The notes beneath the pieces were generated by a model, which was not told the origin of the DNA, searched no databases, and saw only the letters and a list, made by a program, of their open reading frames with translations. 64,000 nucleotides of DNA from Clostridium drakei (GTDB lineage Bacteria; Bacillota; Clostridia; Clostridiales; Clostridiaceae), in contig NZ_JIBU02000048.1 of assembly GCF_000633595.2 (NCBI RefSeq), positions 1 to 64,000 on the forward strand, given 5' to 3'. Below, piece by piece: positions 17,833 to 27,002 of the stretch; positions within the stretch are counted from its first letter, which is position 1; every line of letters begins with the position of its first letter. A program made the translations under genes and the position numbers.

Positions 17833-17895
17833 TTGACTTTATTAAAAGAAAGTGATACATTAATTAATAGTTAAGCACTTAACTATTAATTAATG
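17833..17895 (+). promoter_or_regulatory. MarR promoter with 38-bp perfect palindrome
   Basis: TTGACT, 17 bases, TACATT (17833-17861). The palindrome has 18-base arms (CATTAATTAATAGTTAAG and its exact complement) at 17858-17875 and 17878-17895, covering the -10 box and the transcript start. This is a strong candidate operator for the MarR protein that follows. Confidence 0.75.
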
Positions 17896-17929
17896 AACCA
17901 ATAGATTGTTTTTTAACAGGAGGATTACT

Positions 17930-18382
17930 ATGACAAACAACGAAATGGAAAATCTAATTGAAGATGTATCTTTTATTGTACACGATTTAACTAGAAAAGC
18001 GTATGCAAAAATTGATGAATATTTAAAAGAATTTGGGCTTGTAAGATCACATGCAGCAATTTTGCGATTGCTAAAAATAAACAATGAGATCCCTATGAGT
18101 GAACTAAGTGAGAAGATACAAGTTACAAAGCCAAATGTAACATTATTAATTGATAAGCTTGAAAAATTGGGCTATGTAAAACGTGTAAATGCTTCACATG
18201 ATCGTAGAATTATTTTTATCAAATTAAGTAATGTAGGTGATGAATTTGTTGAAAGTTATGTGAAAAAGCTACATAGCTATTTTACAATAATGTTTTCAAA
18301 ATTAAATTCTGAGGATTTAGGATCTTTTAAATCAAACATATCATCATTAAAAGAGCTTTTATCAAAATTAGAAGAGGAGTGA
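17930..18382 (+). CDS. MarR-family regulator
   Basis: 150 residues with a winged helix: MSELSEKIQVTKPNVTLLIDKLEKLG at about 52-77 (read as ELSEKIQVTKPNV and LIDKLEKLGYV) and the wing NASHDRRIIF. The start is the ATG at 17930 behind AGGAGG; an earlier in-frame TTG lies before the ribosome site. It is followed 7 bases later by an MBL-fold hydrolase gene. The 38-bp palindrome over its promoter indicates autorepression. Confidence 0.87.
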   Translation: MTNNEMENLIEDVSFIVHDLTRKAYAKIDEYLKEFGLVRSHAAILRLLKINNEIPMSELSEKIQVTKPNVTLLIDKLEKLGYVKRVNASHDRRIIFIKLSNVGDEFVESYVKKLHSYFTIMFSKLNSEDLGSFKSNISSLKELLSKLEEE

Positions 18383-18389
18383 ATTACCT

Positions 18390-19154
18390 ATGGATATAAT
18401 ATGTCTTAAATTATCTGCAACAAATTGCTACTTATTAAAAATTAAAAATGGATATTTACTTGTTGATACTGGATATGAAAGCGATTTAACTGTTTTCGAG
18501 CAGGAATTACATAAAAATTCTATAAACATTAAAGATATTAATTATCTTTTTTTAACACACCATCATAATGATCACAGCGGTTTAATAAATTTCTTGGTAG
18601 AAAAAAATAATAATATTCGTATTATAATGCACAAGTATGCATCGGAAGCTTTAAAAACAGGCAAAAATGTCGATTTGCTAAGAAATGAAAAAAGAGGAGT
18701 TCCCAATAAGAGAGTACGCTTTCTTATGATTATGCGTAAAAAATTAAAATCAAGTTGGACAAGTACTTTTCCAGTGTATAAAACTAGAGATACAGATATT
18801 ATTGTTGAGGGAGATAATACTAGTATATTAAAAAAATTAGGAATGGATGGAAAGATTGTATACACTCCGGGTCATACAAAAGGAGATATATCATTAGTTG
18901 TTGATGATGGAAACTGCTTTTGTGGCGATTCTGTAATGAACCACCCAATTGTAAACATTTTAGGAGCCAAGTATATGACGATAGGAATTGAAAATCTGGA
19001 TGAATATTATAATAGTTGGAACAAATTGATCTTGAATTGTTCAAGGATTATTTACCCGGCGCATGGTAAACCATTCAATGTAACAAAGCTAAAACGAAAT
19101 ATCGGAAAAATAAAAACGCTGGTTCCGACTCCAGATATTATGATTAAATCATAA
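18390..19154 (+). CDS. Metallo-beta-lactamase-fold hydrolase
   Basis: 254 residues with the metal motif THHHNDHSG at about 55-63, a second-shell GHTKGD at about 160-165 and YPAHG at about 225. The fold includes glyoxalase II, lactonases and other thioester or phosphoester hydrolases; the substrate is not deducible. GAGGAG lies just before the ATG, overlapping the end of the MarR gene. It is probably the enzyme that MarR controls, so it may degrade the inducing compound. Confidence 0.82.
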   Translation: MDIICLKLSATNCYLLKIKNGYLLVDTGYESDLTVFEQELHKNSINIKDINYLFLTHHHNDHSGLINFLVEKNNNIRIIMHKYASEALKTGKNVDLLRNEKRGVPNKRVRFLMIMRKKLKSSWTSTFPVYKTRDTDIIVEGDNTSILKKLGMDGKIVYTPGHTKGDISLVVDDGNCFCGDSVMNHPIVNILGAKYMTIGIENLDEYYNSWNKLILNCSRIIYPAHGKPFNVTKLKRNIGKIKTLVPTPDIMIKS

Positions 19155-19223
19155 TAATTAACTTGTAATAAATTAATTATTATGATTGGACATGAAATAA
19201 AAAAGTAGATATTTATTGTTGCC

Positions 19224-19267
19224 TTGACAAAAAATCAAAAATAGATGATAATGAATATATTCATTCA
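19224..19267 (+). promoter_or_regulatory. TetR promoter with TGAATATATTCA operator
   Basis: TTGACA, 17 bases, GATAAT (19224-19252), immediately followed by TGAATATATTCATTCA. The same half-site TTCATTCA recurs in front of the MATE gene. Confidence 0.75.
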
Positions 19268-19299
19268 CTCGTAAAATGATTTTAAACGGAGGCAAAAAT

Positions 19300-19941
19300 A
19301 TGGCATTGTCTAAAAATAAATTCTCAGGAAACCAGAGTGATCGTTCCCGTAAAATACGTATATCAAAAGAACCGGATGAACGCCGTCAGGAAATTGTTGA
19401 AACAGCATTAGAGATGTTTTCCGAAAAAGGTTATGAAAATACAACAATTCAAGATATCGCTGAAAGGATGAATGTATCTCCTGGTTTATGCTACCGCTAT
19501 TTTAAATCTAAAACTGAAATCTTTGCAGCAACCTCAGAATATTATGCAATACAAGCGGTAGAACAAATGAGAATTCCAATATCACAGGATATCCCAGCAA
19601 TTGAAAAATTGAATCTTGTCATAAATCGCATGTTTGATTTTTCGGTTAATCACCATGAGTTTGAATCAAGATATAATGAGGGGTCAAGCATTAGGGCGAT
19701 TCTGCTGGATGATGTAGCCTATCAATGGATGACTGTAATGATACCGATTATAGAACAGGGGATGAGAGAAAATACTTTTAGTTGCAGCAATGCTCCCAGA
19801 ACTGCTCAGTTTTTGATTTCAGGTCTGATACACACTTTCCACGCAGAAATGCCAGCGGAAAATGCGAAAGAGTATATGAAATCCTTTTTTGATTTTACAC
19901 AAGATATGCTAGTACGTGTTTTAGGAATTAAGGTAGACTAA
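19300..19941 (+). CDS. TetR-family regulator of the adjacent MATE pump
   Basis: 213 residues with a basic N-terminus and helix-turn-helix TIQDIAERMNVSPG and YRYFKSKTEIF at about 45-75. The start at 19300 has GGAGG 8 bases upstream; an earlier in-frame ATG at 19276 precedes that site. Operator-like TGAATNNATTCA words lie at its own promoter and at the MATE promoter (20011-20080), so it probably represses both. GC is somewhat above that of its neighbours. Confidence 0.85.
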   Translation: MALSKNKFSGNQSDRSRKIRISKEPDERRQEIVETALEMFSEKGYENTTIQDIAERMNVSPGLCYRYFKSKTEIFAATSEYYAIQAVEQMRIPISQDIPAIEKLNLVINRMFDFSVNHHEFESRYNEGSSIRAILLDDVAYQWMTVMIPIIEQGMRENTFSCSNAPRTAQFLISGLIHTFHAEMPAENAKEYMKSFFDFTQDMLVRVLGIKVD

Positions 19942-20010
19942 ATATAAGTGAAAGAAGATGTACATGAAAAGTTTATTGGCTATTATGTACATTTTTTATT
20001 GATAGTCTAT

Positions 20011-20080
20011 TGAATAAATTCATTCATTGACTTTTTCAACATAAAGATTTATTATATGAATGAATAAAGTTATTCATTCA
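20011..20080 (+). promoter_or_regulatory. MATE promoter flanked by two TetR operators
   Basis: TTGACT, 17 bases, TATTAT (20027-20055). An operator TGAATAAATTCATTCA lies just upstream (20011-20026), and TGAATGAATAA-AG-TTATTCATTCA (11-base perfect arms) lies just downstream (20057-20080). Confidence 0.78.
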
Positions 20081-20081
20081 T

Positions 20082-20271
20082 GAGGAGGTGAATATATTTT
20101 TGAAATTACACCAGTCAGGATAAGATTACATCAAAACAATTTTACTGCTTTATAAGTAATCGCATGAGGTTAAAAATGTAGACATAGCTGAATCTTGTAA
20201 TTGCATCCTTACACTCGGAACAGTAAGGGTACAATTGATATACAAATTATAAATTGAAGGAGATTTTTATT
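20082..20271 (+). promoter_or_regulatory. Structured leader of the MATE gene
   Basis: The 190-nt leader starts with GAGGAGGTG and a possible 7-codon frame (TTG AAA TTA CAC CAG TCA GGA stop). It then contains a hairpin AATTG-ATCCTTAC / GTAAGGGT-CAATT at about 20199-20236 shortly before the MATE ribosome site. Translational or transcriptional attenuation is possible but untested. Confidence 0.35.
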
Positions 20272-21660
20272 ATGAACAAGGAAGAACGTATAACAATGCT
20301 AAGGGAATCCGCAATCCCACAGTTATTATTAAAAATGGGATTGCCAACAATGATTGGTATGCTGGTAACAGGGTTTTACAATCTGATTGATGCCTACTTT
20401 GTTGGAGAATTAGGAACAAGCGAAATGGGGGCAATATCTATTGCTTTCCCTCTTGGACAAGCAATTGTTGGTATAGCAGTCATGTTTGGTGGCGGTGCAG
20501 CGGCGTATATCTCCAGACTATTGGGGGAGAGAAAAAATGAGGATGCAACTCATGTAGCTTCAACCGCTCTTTATTCAAGCCTTTTTATCGGTGTTACTGT
20601 AATCATTTTGTTAGAGTGTTTCTTAGATAAAGTATTATGGGGTTTAGGTGCAACGGAAACAATTTTTCCCTATGCAAAACAATATGCCATTATCTATGTA
20701 GCCAGCTCAGTTTTTAACATATTTAATGTTACCATGAACAATATTGCTTCAAGTGAGGGAGCGGTTAAGGTTTCAATGACTGCGATGCTGCTTGGTGCCG
20801 GATTAAATGTCATCTTTGCTCCGACTTTCATTTTTGGTCTGCATATGGGAATTATAGGGGCTGGTGTGGCAACGGCGGTTGCTCAAATTGTTACCTCAAT
20901 TATGTATTTGTTTTACATATTGAAGAAAAAAAGTATCTTTAGCTTTTCTCTAAGAGAAATCCGTATTGAAAGTACAATCTTCAAGGAAATTTTTAAAGTT
21001 GGAATTGGAATTCTTGTTTTTCAGCTTGCAACCAGTGTTGCTATTAGCTTAACAAATATGGCTGCACAGCCTTATGGTGATTCTGTCATTGCTGCTATGG
21101 GAATCGTAACCCGTGTGATATCTATGGGCATCTATGCGGTATTTGGTTTTGCAAAAGGCTTTCAGCCAGTTGCCGGGTATAATTATGGCGCAGGACAATA
21201 TGATCGGTTAGGAAGTGCAACAAACATTGCAGTGAAATGGACTACCATTTTTTGTGCTTTAATGACGCTACTTATGATTTTGTTTCCCCAGCCGGTCGTT
21301 TCTTTATTTACAACGAACGATGAATCAGTTATAGAAATAGGATCATTTGCTCTTCGTATCAATATCATCACATTCATTTTTTATGGTATAGAAGCAATTT
21401 ATTGTATGCTCTTTATGGCACTTGGTAAACCGTTAGGTGGTTGGGTACTTTGTGCAGGGCGTCAGGCTATATTCTTTATTCCGATAATTTTGATGCTGCC
21501 AAAATTTATGGGACTAAATGGAGTTATAGCTGCTCAACCGATTGCTGACATAATAACGATTATCATCATGGGGATTTTAGCAATAAAGCTGAATGGAGAA
21601 ATCAAGCATTCTGCAAAGGCGCAGGCATCTAATGCAAATTTGAATATAATGGGCAAATAG
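20272..21660 (+). CDS. MATE-family multidrug efflux pump 1
   Basis: 462 residues with 12 membrane helices in two similar halves, beginning with the MATE-typical PQLLLKMGLPTMIGM (about 13-27) and carrying FGGGAAAYISRLLG and the second-half FQPVAGYNYGAGQYDR. These Na+ or H+ antiporters export cationic drugs. The start is placed at 20272 because GAAGGAGA lies 9 bases upstream. Regulated by the TetR protein encoded upstream (shared operators). A VOC-family gene follows after 79 bases. Confidence 0.88.
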   Translation: MNKEERITMLRESAIPQLLLKMGLPTMIGMLVTGFYNLIDAYFVGELGTSEMGAISIAFPLGQAIVGIAVMFGGGAAAYISRLLGERKNEDATHVASTALYSSLFIGVTVIILLECFLDKVLWGLGATETIFPYAKQYAIIYVASSVFNIFNVTMNNIASSEGAVKVSMTAMLLGAGLNVIFAPTFIFGLHMGIIGAGVATAVAQIVTSIMYLFYILKKKSIFSFSLREIRIESTIFKEIFKVGIGILVFQLATSVAISLTNMAAQPYGDSVIAAMGIVTRVISMGIYAVFGFAKGFQPVAGYNYGAGQYDRLGSATNIAVKWTTIFCALMTLLMILFPQPVVSLFTTNDESVIEIGSFALRINIITFIFYGIEAIYCMLFMALGKPLGGWVLCAGRQAIFFIPIILMLPKFMGLNGVIAAQPIADIITIIIMGILAIKLNGEIKHSAKAQASNANLNIMGK

Positions 21661-21739
21661 TCTGGGGATTTACACTTGATAATGAAATATGTCACCTAAA
21701 AATATAAAGACTTATTTAAAAATTGAAGGAGAAACGAAA

Positions 21740-22072
21740 ATGAAAGTTAAACAAATTTTAGAGCGGATTTATGTAAATGATATGGATCAGACAGTAGCAT
21801 TTTATGAAAGCTTACTAGATGAAAAATGTAGTATGAGATTTAAGCATAAGCAGTTTCATTTGGAATTAGTACAAGTGGGAAGTATTTTAATTATTTGCGG
21901 TACAGATGAAGTATTGGAGTCTTTTAAAAACACAAAGGCAACATTTATTGTTGACTCTATAACAGAATTTAAGGATTTTCTATTAGAGAATGATGTCACG
22001 ATAATGAAAGATGTAAAGAAAACTCCTACAGGATTTAATATGATTGTAGAATATGTGGAACAACAAAAATAG
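21740..22072 (+). CDS. VOC-family (glyoxalase/bleomycin-resistance fold) protein
   Basis: 110 residues with the betaalphabetabetabeta pattern of the vicinal oxygen chelate fold, beginning MKVKQILERIYVND and then TVAFYESLL. The family includes metal-dependent dioxygenases, glyoxalases and drug-binding proteins; only one domain is present, so it would act as a dimer. GAAGGAGA 7 bases upstream fixes the ATG at 21740. It may be cotranscribed with the MATE gene. Confidence 0.7.
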   Translation: MKVKQILERIYVNDMDQTVAFYESLLDEKCSMRFKHKQFHLELVQVGSILIICGTDEVLESFKNTKATFIVDSITEFKDFLLENDVTIMKDVKKTPTGFNMIVEYVEQQK

Positions 22073-22193
22073 TTCTTGTGGTCTTCATCTTTAGGATTTC
22101 TTCTGACACACGTTTGTAGTAAGTGAGTTCATAAAGCATATTCTCAAAAAGAAGTTAGGGTTTTGTACATAAACGTATTATAATACAAAAATA

Positions 22194-22412
22194 TTATTTA
22201 AAGAAGTCTATTTTATAATATATAAGTATAACTTCTATTATTAATCCAACAAATACCACATTTACTAGTATAAAAAACACTATCTTTATTCTATCTGACA
22301 AGGAATGTAAATCACGATTGATATTTTTAATATCGTTGTAAAGTGCATAATCAACCATTAATAACGTTAAAGAAAATATAGATACAAATAGAACTGCTCC
22401 ACCTAATGTCAT
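22194..22412 (-). CDS. Small two-helix membrane protein
   Basis: 72 residues with hydrophobic segments at about 3-24 and 43-67 separated by a charged loop (DIKNINRDLHSLSDRIK). GGGGGGAT precedes the ATG. I recognise no family. It stands alone between the VOC gene and the LytTR system, on the opposite strand. Confidence 0.5.
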   Translation of the reverse strand: MTLGGAVLFVSIFSLTLLMVDYALYNDIKNINRDLHSLSDRIKIVFFILVNVVFVGLIIEVILIYYKIDFFK

Positions 22413-22455
22413 AATATCCCCCCAAAAAAAGTTATTCTATCTTTATAATACTATA

Positions 22456-22511
22456 AATAAAATTACAATATATAGTTGTATCAATATCGAAACTACATAT
22501 TGTAATTTTAT
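22456..22511. other. Long intergenic hairpin
   Basis: ATAAAATTACAATATATAGTT pairs with the inverted copy ending at 22511 with one mismatch (arms of 21, stated as ATAAAATTACAATAT and its complement), around a 12-nt loop. It may be a bidirectional terminator or an operator upstream of the LytTR regulator. Confidence 0.45.
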
Positions 22512-22705
22512 TATATTTAATGAATTTGGTAATTGCAACGTATACAGGCATTAAGGGATGCATTTATCAAGCCCTATCACTCCTAATACTCCAATCTGTT
22601 TATTTAAGAATCACTTCATGAAGAATTTCGTTACAAAAAAACGTTAATTTGTTACATTTTGTTAAAGTATATATTTTTTGCTTCGATAGTGCACTAGAGG
22701 AGTGC

Positions 22706-23428
22706 ATGAAAACAATGTTAAATATAGCGATTTGTGATGATGAAAAAAGCACAAGAGATTACATAAAATCATTAATACTATCACAGAAAATTTCATGTGA
22801 TGTTAAAGAATACATTTCAGGTAAGGATCTATCTAAATCAAAAATAAAACATGACATAATATTTCTAGATATTGAAATGGATAATTTAGATGGTATAACT
22901 ACTGCAAAAAAAATTAGAAACAATGAAAATGAATTCTGCAGATCCATATTAATATTTGTAACTGGATTTGATAGGTATGTATATGAAGCTTTTGATGTAC
23001 ATGCATTTCATTATCTTCTAAAGCCAATAGATAACAGCAAATTTATTGAAGTATTTAAGAATGCAGTATTAGAGTATAAAAAATCAAATGAAAAATCTAA
23101 CAAATATATACTTATAAAAATTGGGACAACTTATAAAAAAGTTTTTCTTAAGGAAATTTACTATGTAGAAAGTAATAGACGAAAGGTGATTTTGTATACC
23201 CAAAATGATACTAAAGAATATTATGCTAAAATGGATGACGTAGAATCTCAACTTGGCAGTACCTTTTTTCGATGCCATCGTGGATATATCGTAAATATGG
23301 CTTATATTATGGAATATGATACTTCAAGTATTACACTTGAAAATGGCATTAAGCTTATAATATCACAACATAAATATAACGATTTTGTAAAAAATTATAT
23401 TCGTTATTTAAAAACAGAGGTGATATAG
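22706..23428 (+). CDS. LytTR-family response regulator (AgrA/VirR type)
   Basis: About 240 residues: receiver domain with acidic IAICDDE near the N-terminus and phospho-acceptor Asp at about 55 in FLDIEMD, then a LytTR DNA-binding domain from about 140 (YYVESNRRKVILYT, FFRCHRGYIVN). GAGGAG lies upstream; the ATG at 22706 or the in-frame ATG at 22715 are both possible. The kinase gene starts 3 bases after the stop. The pair resembles AgrC/AgrA quorum systems, but no agrB or agrD was found. Confidence 0.85.
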   Translation: MKTMLNIAICDDEKSTRDYIKSLILSQKISCDVKEYISGKDLSKSKIKHDIIFLDIEMDNLDGITTAKKIRNNENEFCRSILIFVTGFDRYVYEAFDVHAFHYLLKPIDNSKFIEVFKNAVLEYKKSNEKSNKYILIKIGTTYKKVFLKEIYYVESNRRKVILYTQNDTKEYYAKMDDVESQLGSTFFRCHRGYIVNMAYIMEYDTSSITLENGIKLIISQHKYNDFVKNYIRYLKTEVI

Positions 23429-23430
23429 AT

Positions 23431-24855
23431 TTGGATCAATTTTTACTAAAAATAGTACTTGAAGTTTTAAGTAATGTAAAATATTTAATTAGTGCAATTT
23501 TTCTATATTATTTTCTACACAACTTTTTAAAAGATAAAATTAGAAGGCAAAGAGATATAATTATTCCTATTGTTTATTTTATATATAGCGTTATGTTTTT
23601 TTGGATATACCCTAGCCCAGATAATATACTTATAGATTTACTTGGTATGGTCCTAATGTTTGGTATTATTTCTATAGTATATGATACAAATGTTCCTATA
23701 AAAGTATTTTTAATTGTTACATTTTATGCAATTAAAGAATTATGTCTTTTGACCTCCTATAGTATATTTTATTTTTTGCAAAAAAACTCTTTTAAGCTTA
23801 TTGGTGTAAATTATTTTCAAAACTATCATTTATTAATTAAATACTATTTTGCATTAATGGAGGATATTCAAATTATAATAGGAATTATATTTTTATTACT
23901 ATTTTTTATATTAATGTATGCTTCAATAGTTTACATAACTAAAAAATTCACATATAAAAACTATGATTTTAATATAAAAGAAATTTTGTTTTTGATTATG
24001 CCTGCTTTATCAGCACAGTTTATGAGTTTTATGATATTTAAAATAATATTTACTACATTTAATAATAATTCAAAAGATTTTCTTTATGATAAATATCCTT
24101 CTTTTATTTTTTTAATTCCTGCTATAGGAATAGTATCTCTTATGGGAATTGCTGGTACAACGGTACTATTCCAAAATATGATAAGTTTGAATGAGGAAAA
24201 GAGAAATAAAGTAATTCTAGAACATCAGGTATTGGATCTCCAAAATTATACTAATCAGATACAACAAATGTACAATGGTATTCGTGGCATAAAACATGAC
24301 ATGAGAAACCATATAAATAATTTAAAATGGTTAATTACAGAAGGTAAATATAATGAAGTGGAAAAATACTTTAGCGACATTTCAAATACTGTAAATAAGC
24401 TTGATTTCAAATTTAGAACTGGGAACTCCGTAACAGATGTAATAATAAATGATTTCTATAGAAAAGCTTTGAAGAATAATATTTTATTTGAATCAGATTT
24501 TACCTTTCCCTCAAGCTTTCAATTGGATGTATTTGATATAAGCATTATCTTGAGTAATGTGCTTGAAAATGCCTTAGATGCCTGCACAAAACAATCATTG
24601 AAATCAAAATCTTTTATTGTCATAACCTCGAGCAAAAAGAAAAATTTATTTTTTATAGATGTAAAAAATAGCTTTCAATCACAAATTAAATTTGACAATA
24701 CTACTAAACTTCCAGTTTCAAGTAAATCAGATAAATCCATTCACGGTATTGGTTTAAAAAATGTACAAACAGTAGCTCGAAAATACTTTGGTGATATAGA
24801 TATTGAAATAAAAAATACAGTATTTAATGTGACAGTAATGTTAAAAAAACTTTAA
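23431..24855 (+). CDS. AgrC-like sensor histidine kinase (HPK10 type)
   Basis: 474 residues with six or seven N-terminal membrane helices (to about 250), a coiled-coil, the phospho-acceptor His at about 289 in IKHDMRNHINN, and a GHKL ATPase domain with NVLENALDAC and HGIGLKNVQTV. The start codon is TTG with AGGTGA 7-9 bases upstream. This topology is known for peptide pheromone receptors. No pheromone gene is apparent nearby, so the signal is unknown. Confidence 0.83.
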   Translation: MDQFLLKIVLEVLSNVKYLISAIFLYYFLHNFLKDKIRRQRDIIIPIVYFIYSVMFFWIYPSPDNILIDLLGMVLMFGIISIVYDTNVPIKVFLIVTFYAIKELCLLTSYSIFYFLQKNSFKLIGVNYFQNYHLLIKYYFALMEDIQIIIGIIFLLLFFILMYASIVYITKKFTYKNYDFNIKEILFLIMPALSAQFMSFMIFKIIFTTFNNNSKDFLYDKYPSFIFLIPAIGIVSLMGIAGTTVLFQNMISLNEEKRNKVILEHQVLDLQNYTNQIQQMYNGIRGIKHDMRNHINNLKWLITEGKYNEVEKYFSDISNTVNKLDFKFRTGNSVTDVIINDFYRKALKNNILFESDFTFPSSFQLDVFDISIILSNVLENALDACTKQSLKSKSFIVITSSKKKNLFFIDVKNSFQSQIKFDNTTKLPVSSKSDKSIHGIGLKNVQTVARKYFGDIDIEIKNTVFNVTVMLKKL

Positions 24856-24883
24856 AAATATATTTTAGAAAGGTGGAATTTTT

Positions 24884-25552
24884 ATGTCTTTAGGACTGAA
24901 TACTAATTATGGTTTAAACAATTATAATCAACCCAATATTAATACAAAAACTGATGCTTCAAAATCAGTTACTAATTCTAACTCAACATCTAAAACTACA
25001 GGCAATTCTGTAGACGAATATTATAAAAACCTTTGTACTAAATTTCCAAGCTTAAACATCATGGTTGGTCATTTTTCAAAGGGAACAATGATAGCAACAA
25101 GTACTAATATAGATAATCAACCCATTACAATTGATCCAGCTTATCTAAAAAAAGCAGCAAAGGACCCAAAAGTTGCAGCAGAACTTGAGAAAAACCTTGG
25201 TGATGAACCTATGGCTTTAAATTGGTTGAAAAATAGAGCTAAAATGGATGGCAAAAAAATGACAAGTCTTGGTACTTATATTGATTCAAATGGTGATATG
25301 TGCAGTGCTGGTGGCGTTGCAACTGACAATTCATCTTCAAAAAACAGCACATCATTTATAACTAGATTTGAGGAATTATTAGAGAAAAGGTTAAAGAGAA
25401 TTAAGGAACAAATAAAAACAGAGGATAGAATGTTAGCACAAGTAGCTGAACAAGATATTAAGAAAGCAAATTTACAAAAGCAAGTTAATAGAAGTTACCA
25501 TAATAACTTGTTTAATAATCTCAATATGAATTTACTTGATTCAAATAGATAA
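24884..25552 (+). CDS. DUF6033-like protein
   Basis: 222 residues without signal peptide or membrane helix. The N-terminal 45 residues are low-complexity (N, S, T, K), followed by a conserved-looking core (EYYKNLCTKFPSLNIMVG, GTMIATSTN, YIDSNGDMCSAGG) and a charged helical tail with many K, Q and N. I recall clostridial DUF6033 proteins with this core; none has a known function. GAAAGGTGG precedes the ATG, 28 bases after the kinase stop, so it may be an output of the LytTR system. Confidence 0.6.
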   Translation: MSLGLNTNYGLNNYNQPNINTKTDASKSVTNSNSTSKTTGNSVDEYYKNLCTKFPSLNIMVGHFSKGTMIATSTNIDNQPITIDPAYLKKAAKDPKVAAELEKNLGDEPMALNWLKNRAKMDGKKMTSLGTYIDSNGDMCSAGGVATDNSSSKNSTSFITRFEELLEKRLKRIKEQIKTEDRMLAQVAEQDIKKANLQKQVNRSYHNNLFNNLNMNLLDSNR

Positions 25553-25560
25553 AAAAAGAG

Positions 25561-25593
25561 TGTACCTGTATTTTTGAAAAATGCAGGTACAAT
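25561..25593. terminator. Bidirectional terminator
   Basis: GTACCTGTATTTTT and AAAAATGCAGGTAC form a stem between the two convergent genes, with A/T tracts on both sides. Confidence 0.75.
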
Positions 25594-26679
25594 TTATTTC
25601 TTAGCTAGTAATTCTTCTAAAAGTTTCATATTGTTTATGATATCCTGGTCATTGGGTCTATAAGATAGTGCTGTCTTATTGTGATAGTAAGATTTCTCAT
25701 ATTCACCCATTTCATAATAGCAAAGACCGAGCTGTATATGAGGCAACCATGTACTGCTAATTTGATTTTGAATTACCCAATTATTATTTAGTTTAGGTAA
25801 TTGAATAGCAAGATTGTACCAGAACGCAGCTTGAGAAAACTGACTTTTTTCTAAAAATGCATAACCTAAACGACAGCAAAACTCTGGACGTGGAGAATCA
25901 TAATCAAAAGACCTAAATATATATTCTCGCTCTTTTTTTCGATCTCCCAACTGATAATAACAATCAGCTAGCTTGGAACAAACATATACACAGTCATCTG
26001 CTGTAATGTCATTCATCTCTAAAAATTTTAGATAATATTCTGTGGCTTTTTGGTATGATTTGTGATGATGGAGTTCTATAGCATAGTGCAGTGCATCACG
26101 TAAAGTAAATTCCTTGCCGCTTAACAACAACTTTTCATAAATTTTAAGATTTCGGTCAGGATTAGTGGTACCTTTAATTTTTCTATGGGTTACTACTATA
26201 TCGCTGTCATAAAAGACAGAACTTTTTATTAGTAAATCTTCGTGTACAACACCATCCCATTGATAATTCTTCGATCTTTTTACTAGTCTTGTACGTCGCA
26301 CAGTCAAAGCAACATTTCCATAATCATCAAAATCACAGTTATACTGCATGGATACAGCATCTATAGAAGGAGAAAGAGAGTGCTTCAAATGATATAATTT
26401 CTCACTGCTTTCTGGAAGTAATATATCGTCTGCATCAAGCCATAGTATATAATCCATTGATGCCTTAGAAAAAGAAAAGTTTCTTGCAGCAGCAAAATTA
26501 TCAATCCATTCAAAGAAAAATACTTTATCAGAATAATCTTTAGCTATTTCTACTGTATTATCTGTGGAACCTGTGTCTACAATTATTATTTCATCCGCAA
26601 GATTTTTTATGGAATCCAAACAGTTTTTTAAGTTTATAGATTCATTTTTTACAATCATGCAAAGGCTAATTGTAATCAT
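25594..26679 (-). CDS. Family 2 glycosyltransferase with TPR repeats
   Basis: 361 residues. The GT-A domain (1-about 200) starts ITISLCMIVKNE and has VDTGSTDNT and the nucleotide-sugar/metal motif LWLDADD at about 85-91. The C-terminal 150 residues are TPR-like helices (YYQLGDRKKEREY, AFLEKSQFSQAAFWY). ATG at 26679 is chosen because AAAGGTG lies 9 bases upstream. It is divergent from the collagen-like gene, whose repeats are rich in threonine, so O-glycosylation of that protein is a reasonable inference. Confidence 0.83.
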   Translation of the reverse strand: MITISLCMIVKNESINLKNCLDSIKNLADEIIIVDTGSTDNTVEIAKDYSDKVFFFEWIDNFAAARNFSFSKASMDYILWLDADDILLPESSEKLYHLKHSLSPSIDAVSMQYNCDFDDYGNVALTVRRTRLVKRSKNYQWDGVVHEDLLIKSSVFYDSDIVVTHRKIKGTTNPDRNLKIYEKLLLSGKEFTLRDALHYAIELHHHKSYQKATEYYLKFLEMNDITADDCVYVCSKLADCYYQLGDRKKEREYIFRSFDYDSPRPEFCCRLGYAFLEKSQFSQAAFWYNLAIQLPKLNNNWVIQNQISSTWLPHIQLGLCYYEMGEYEKSYYHNKTALSYRPNDQDIINNMKLLEELLAKK

Positions 26680-27002
26680 TGAAAACCACACCTTTAGAAA
26701 ATTATTTACTTTATTTATAGTATGAATTGGCTGCTTTGATGTGAATTTAACACATGTATAATTATTTAATACTCTTCATTCTTGCTTATCAACTAAAAAA
26801 GTTGTGTCATATTATTTTTATTATACTAATTTAAAATTTTGCATGTGGGAAAGTTGAATTAATAAGTAATATCAAATATATAGTGTACACATGCTTTTAT
26901 AAAAGATTATATAATAGATTATAAAAAGTATTTAAAAACTTTTATAGACTATAGTGCAATAAATTGTAAACATAGATTTAAATAAAAATAGGAGAGGATT
27001 GT
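26680..27002. other. Divergent region with repeat remnants
   Basis: Contains ACTCTTCATT ... ACTAAAAAAGTT (26768-26803) and GTGGGAAAGTTGAATTA (26846-26862), similar to the sequence at 2354-2417 and to the element terminal repeat. AT-rich promoters of both genes lie here, but no consensus is clear. Confidence 0.35.

Noticed and set aside
22520-22621. A 33-residue frame (MNLVIATYTGIKGCIYQALS and on) that could be a pheromone precursor before the AgrC-like pair
   Set aside because: No ribosome site, no AgrB gene, and only a single cysteine without the acidic tail of AgrD; the resemblance is too weak.
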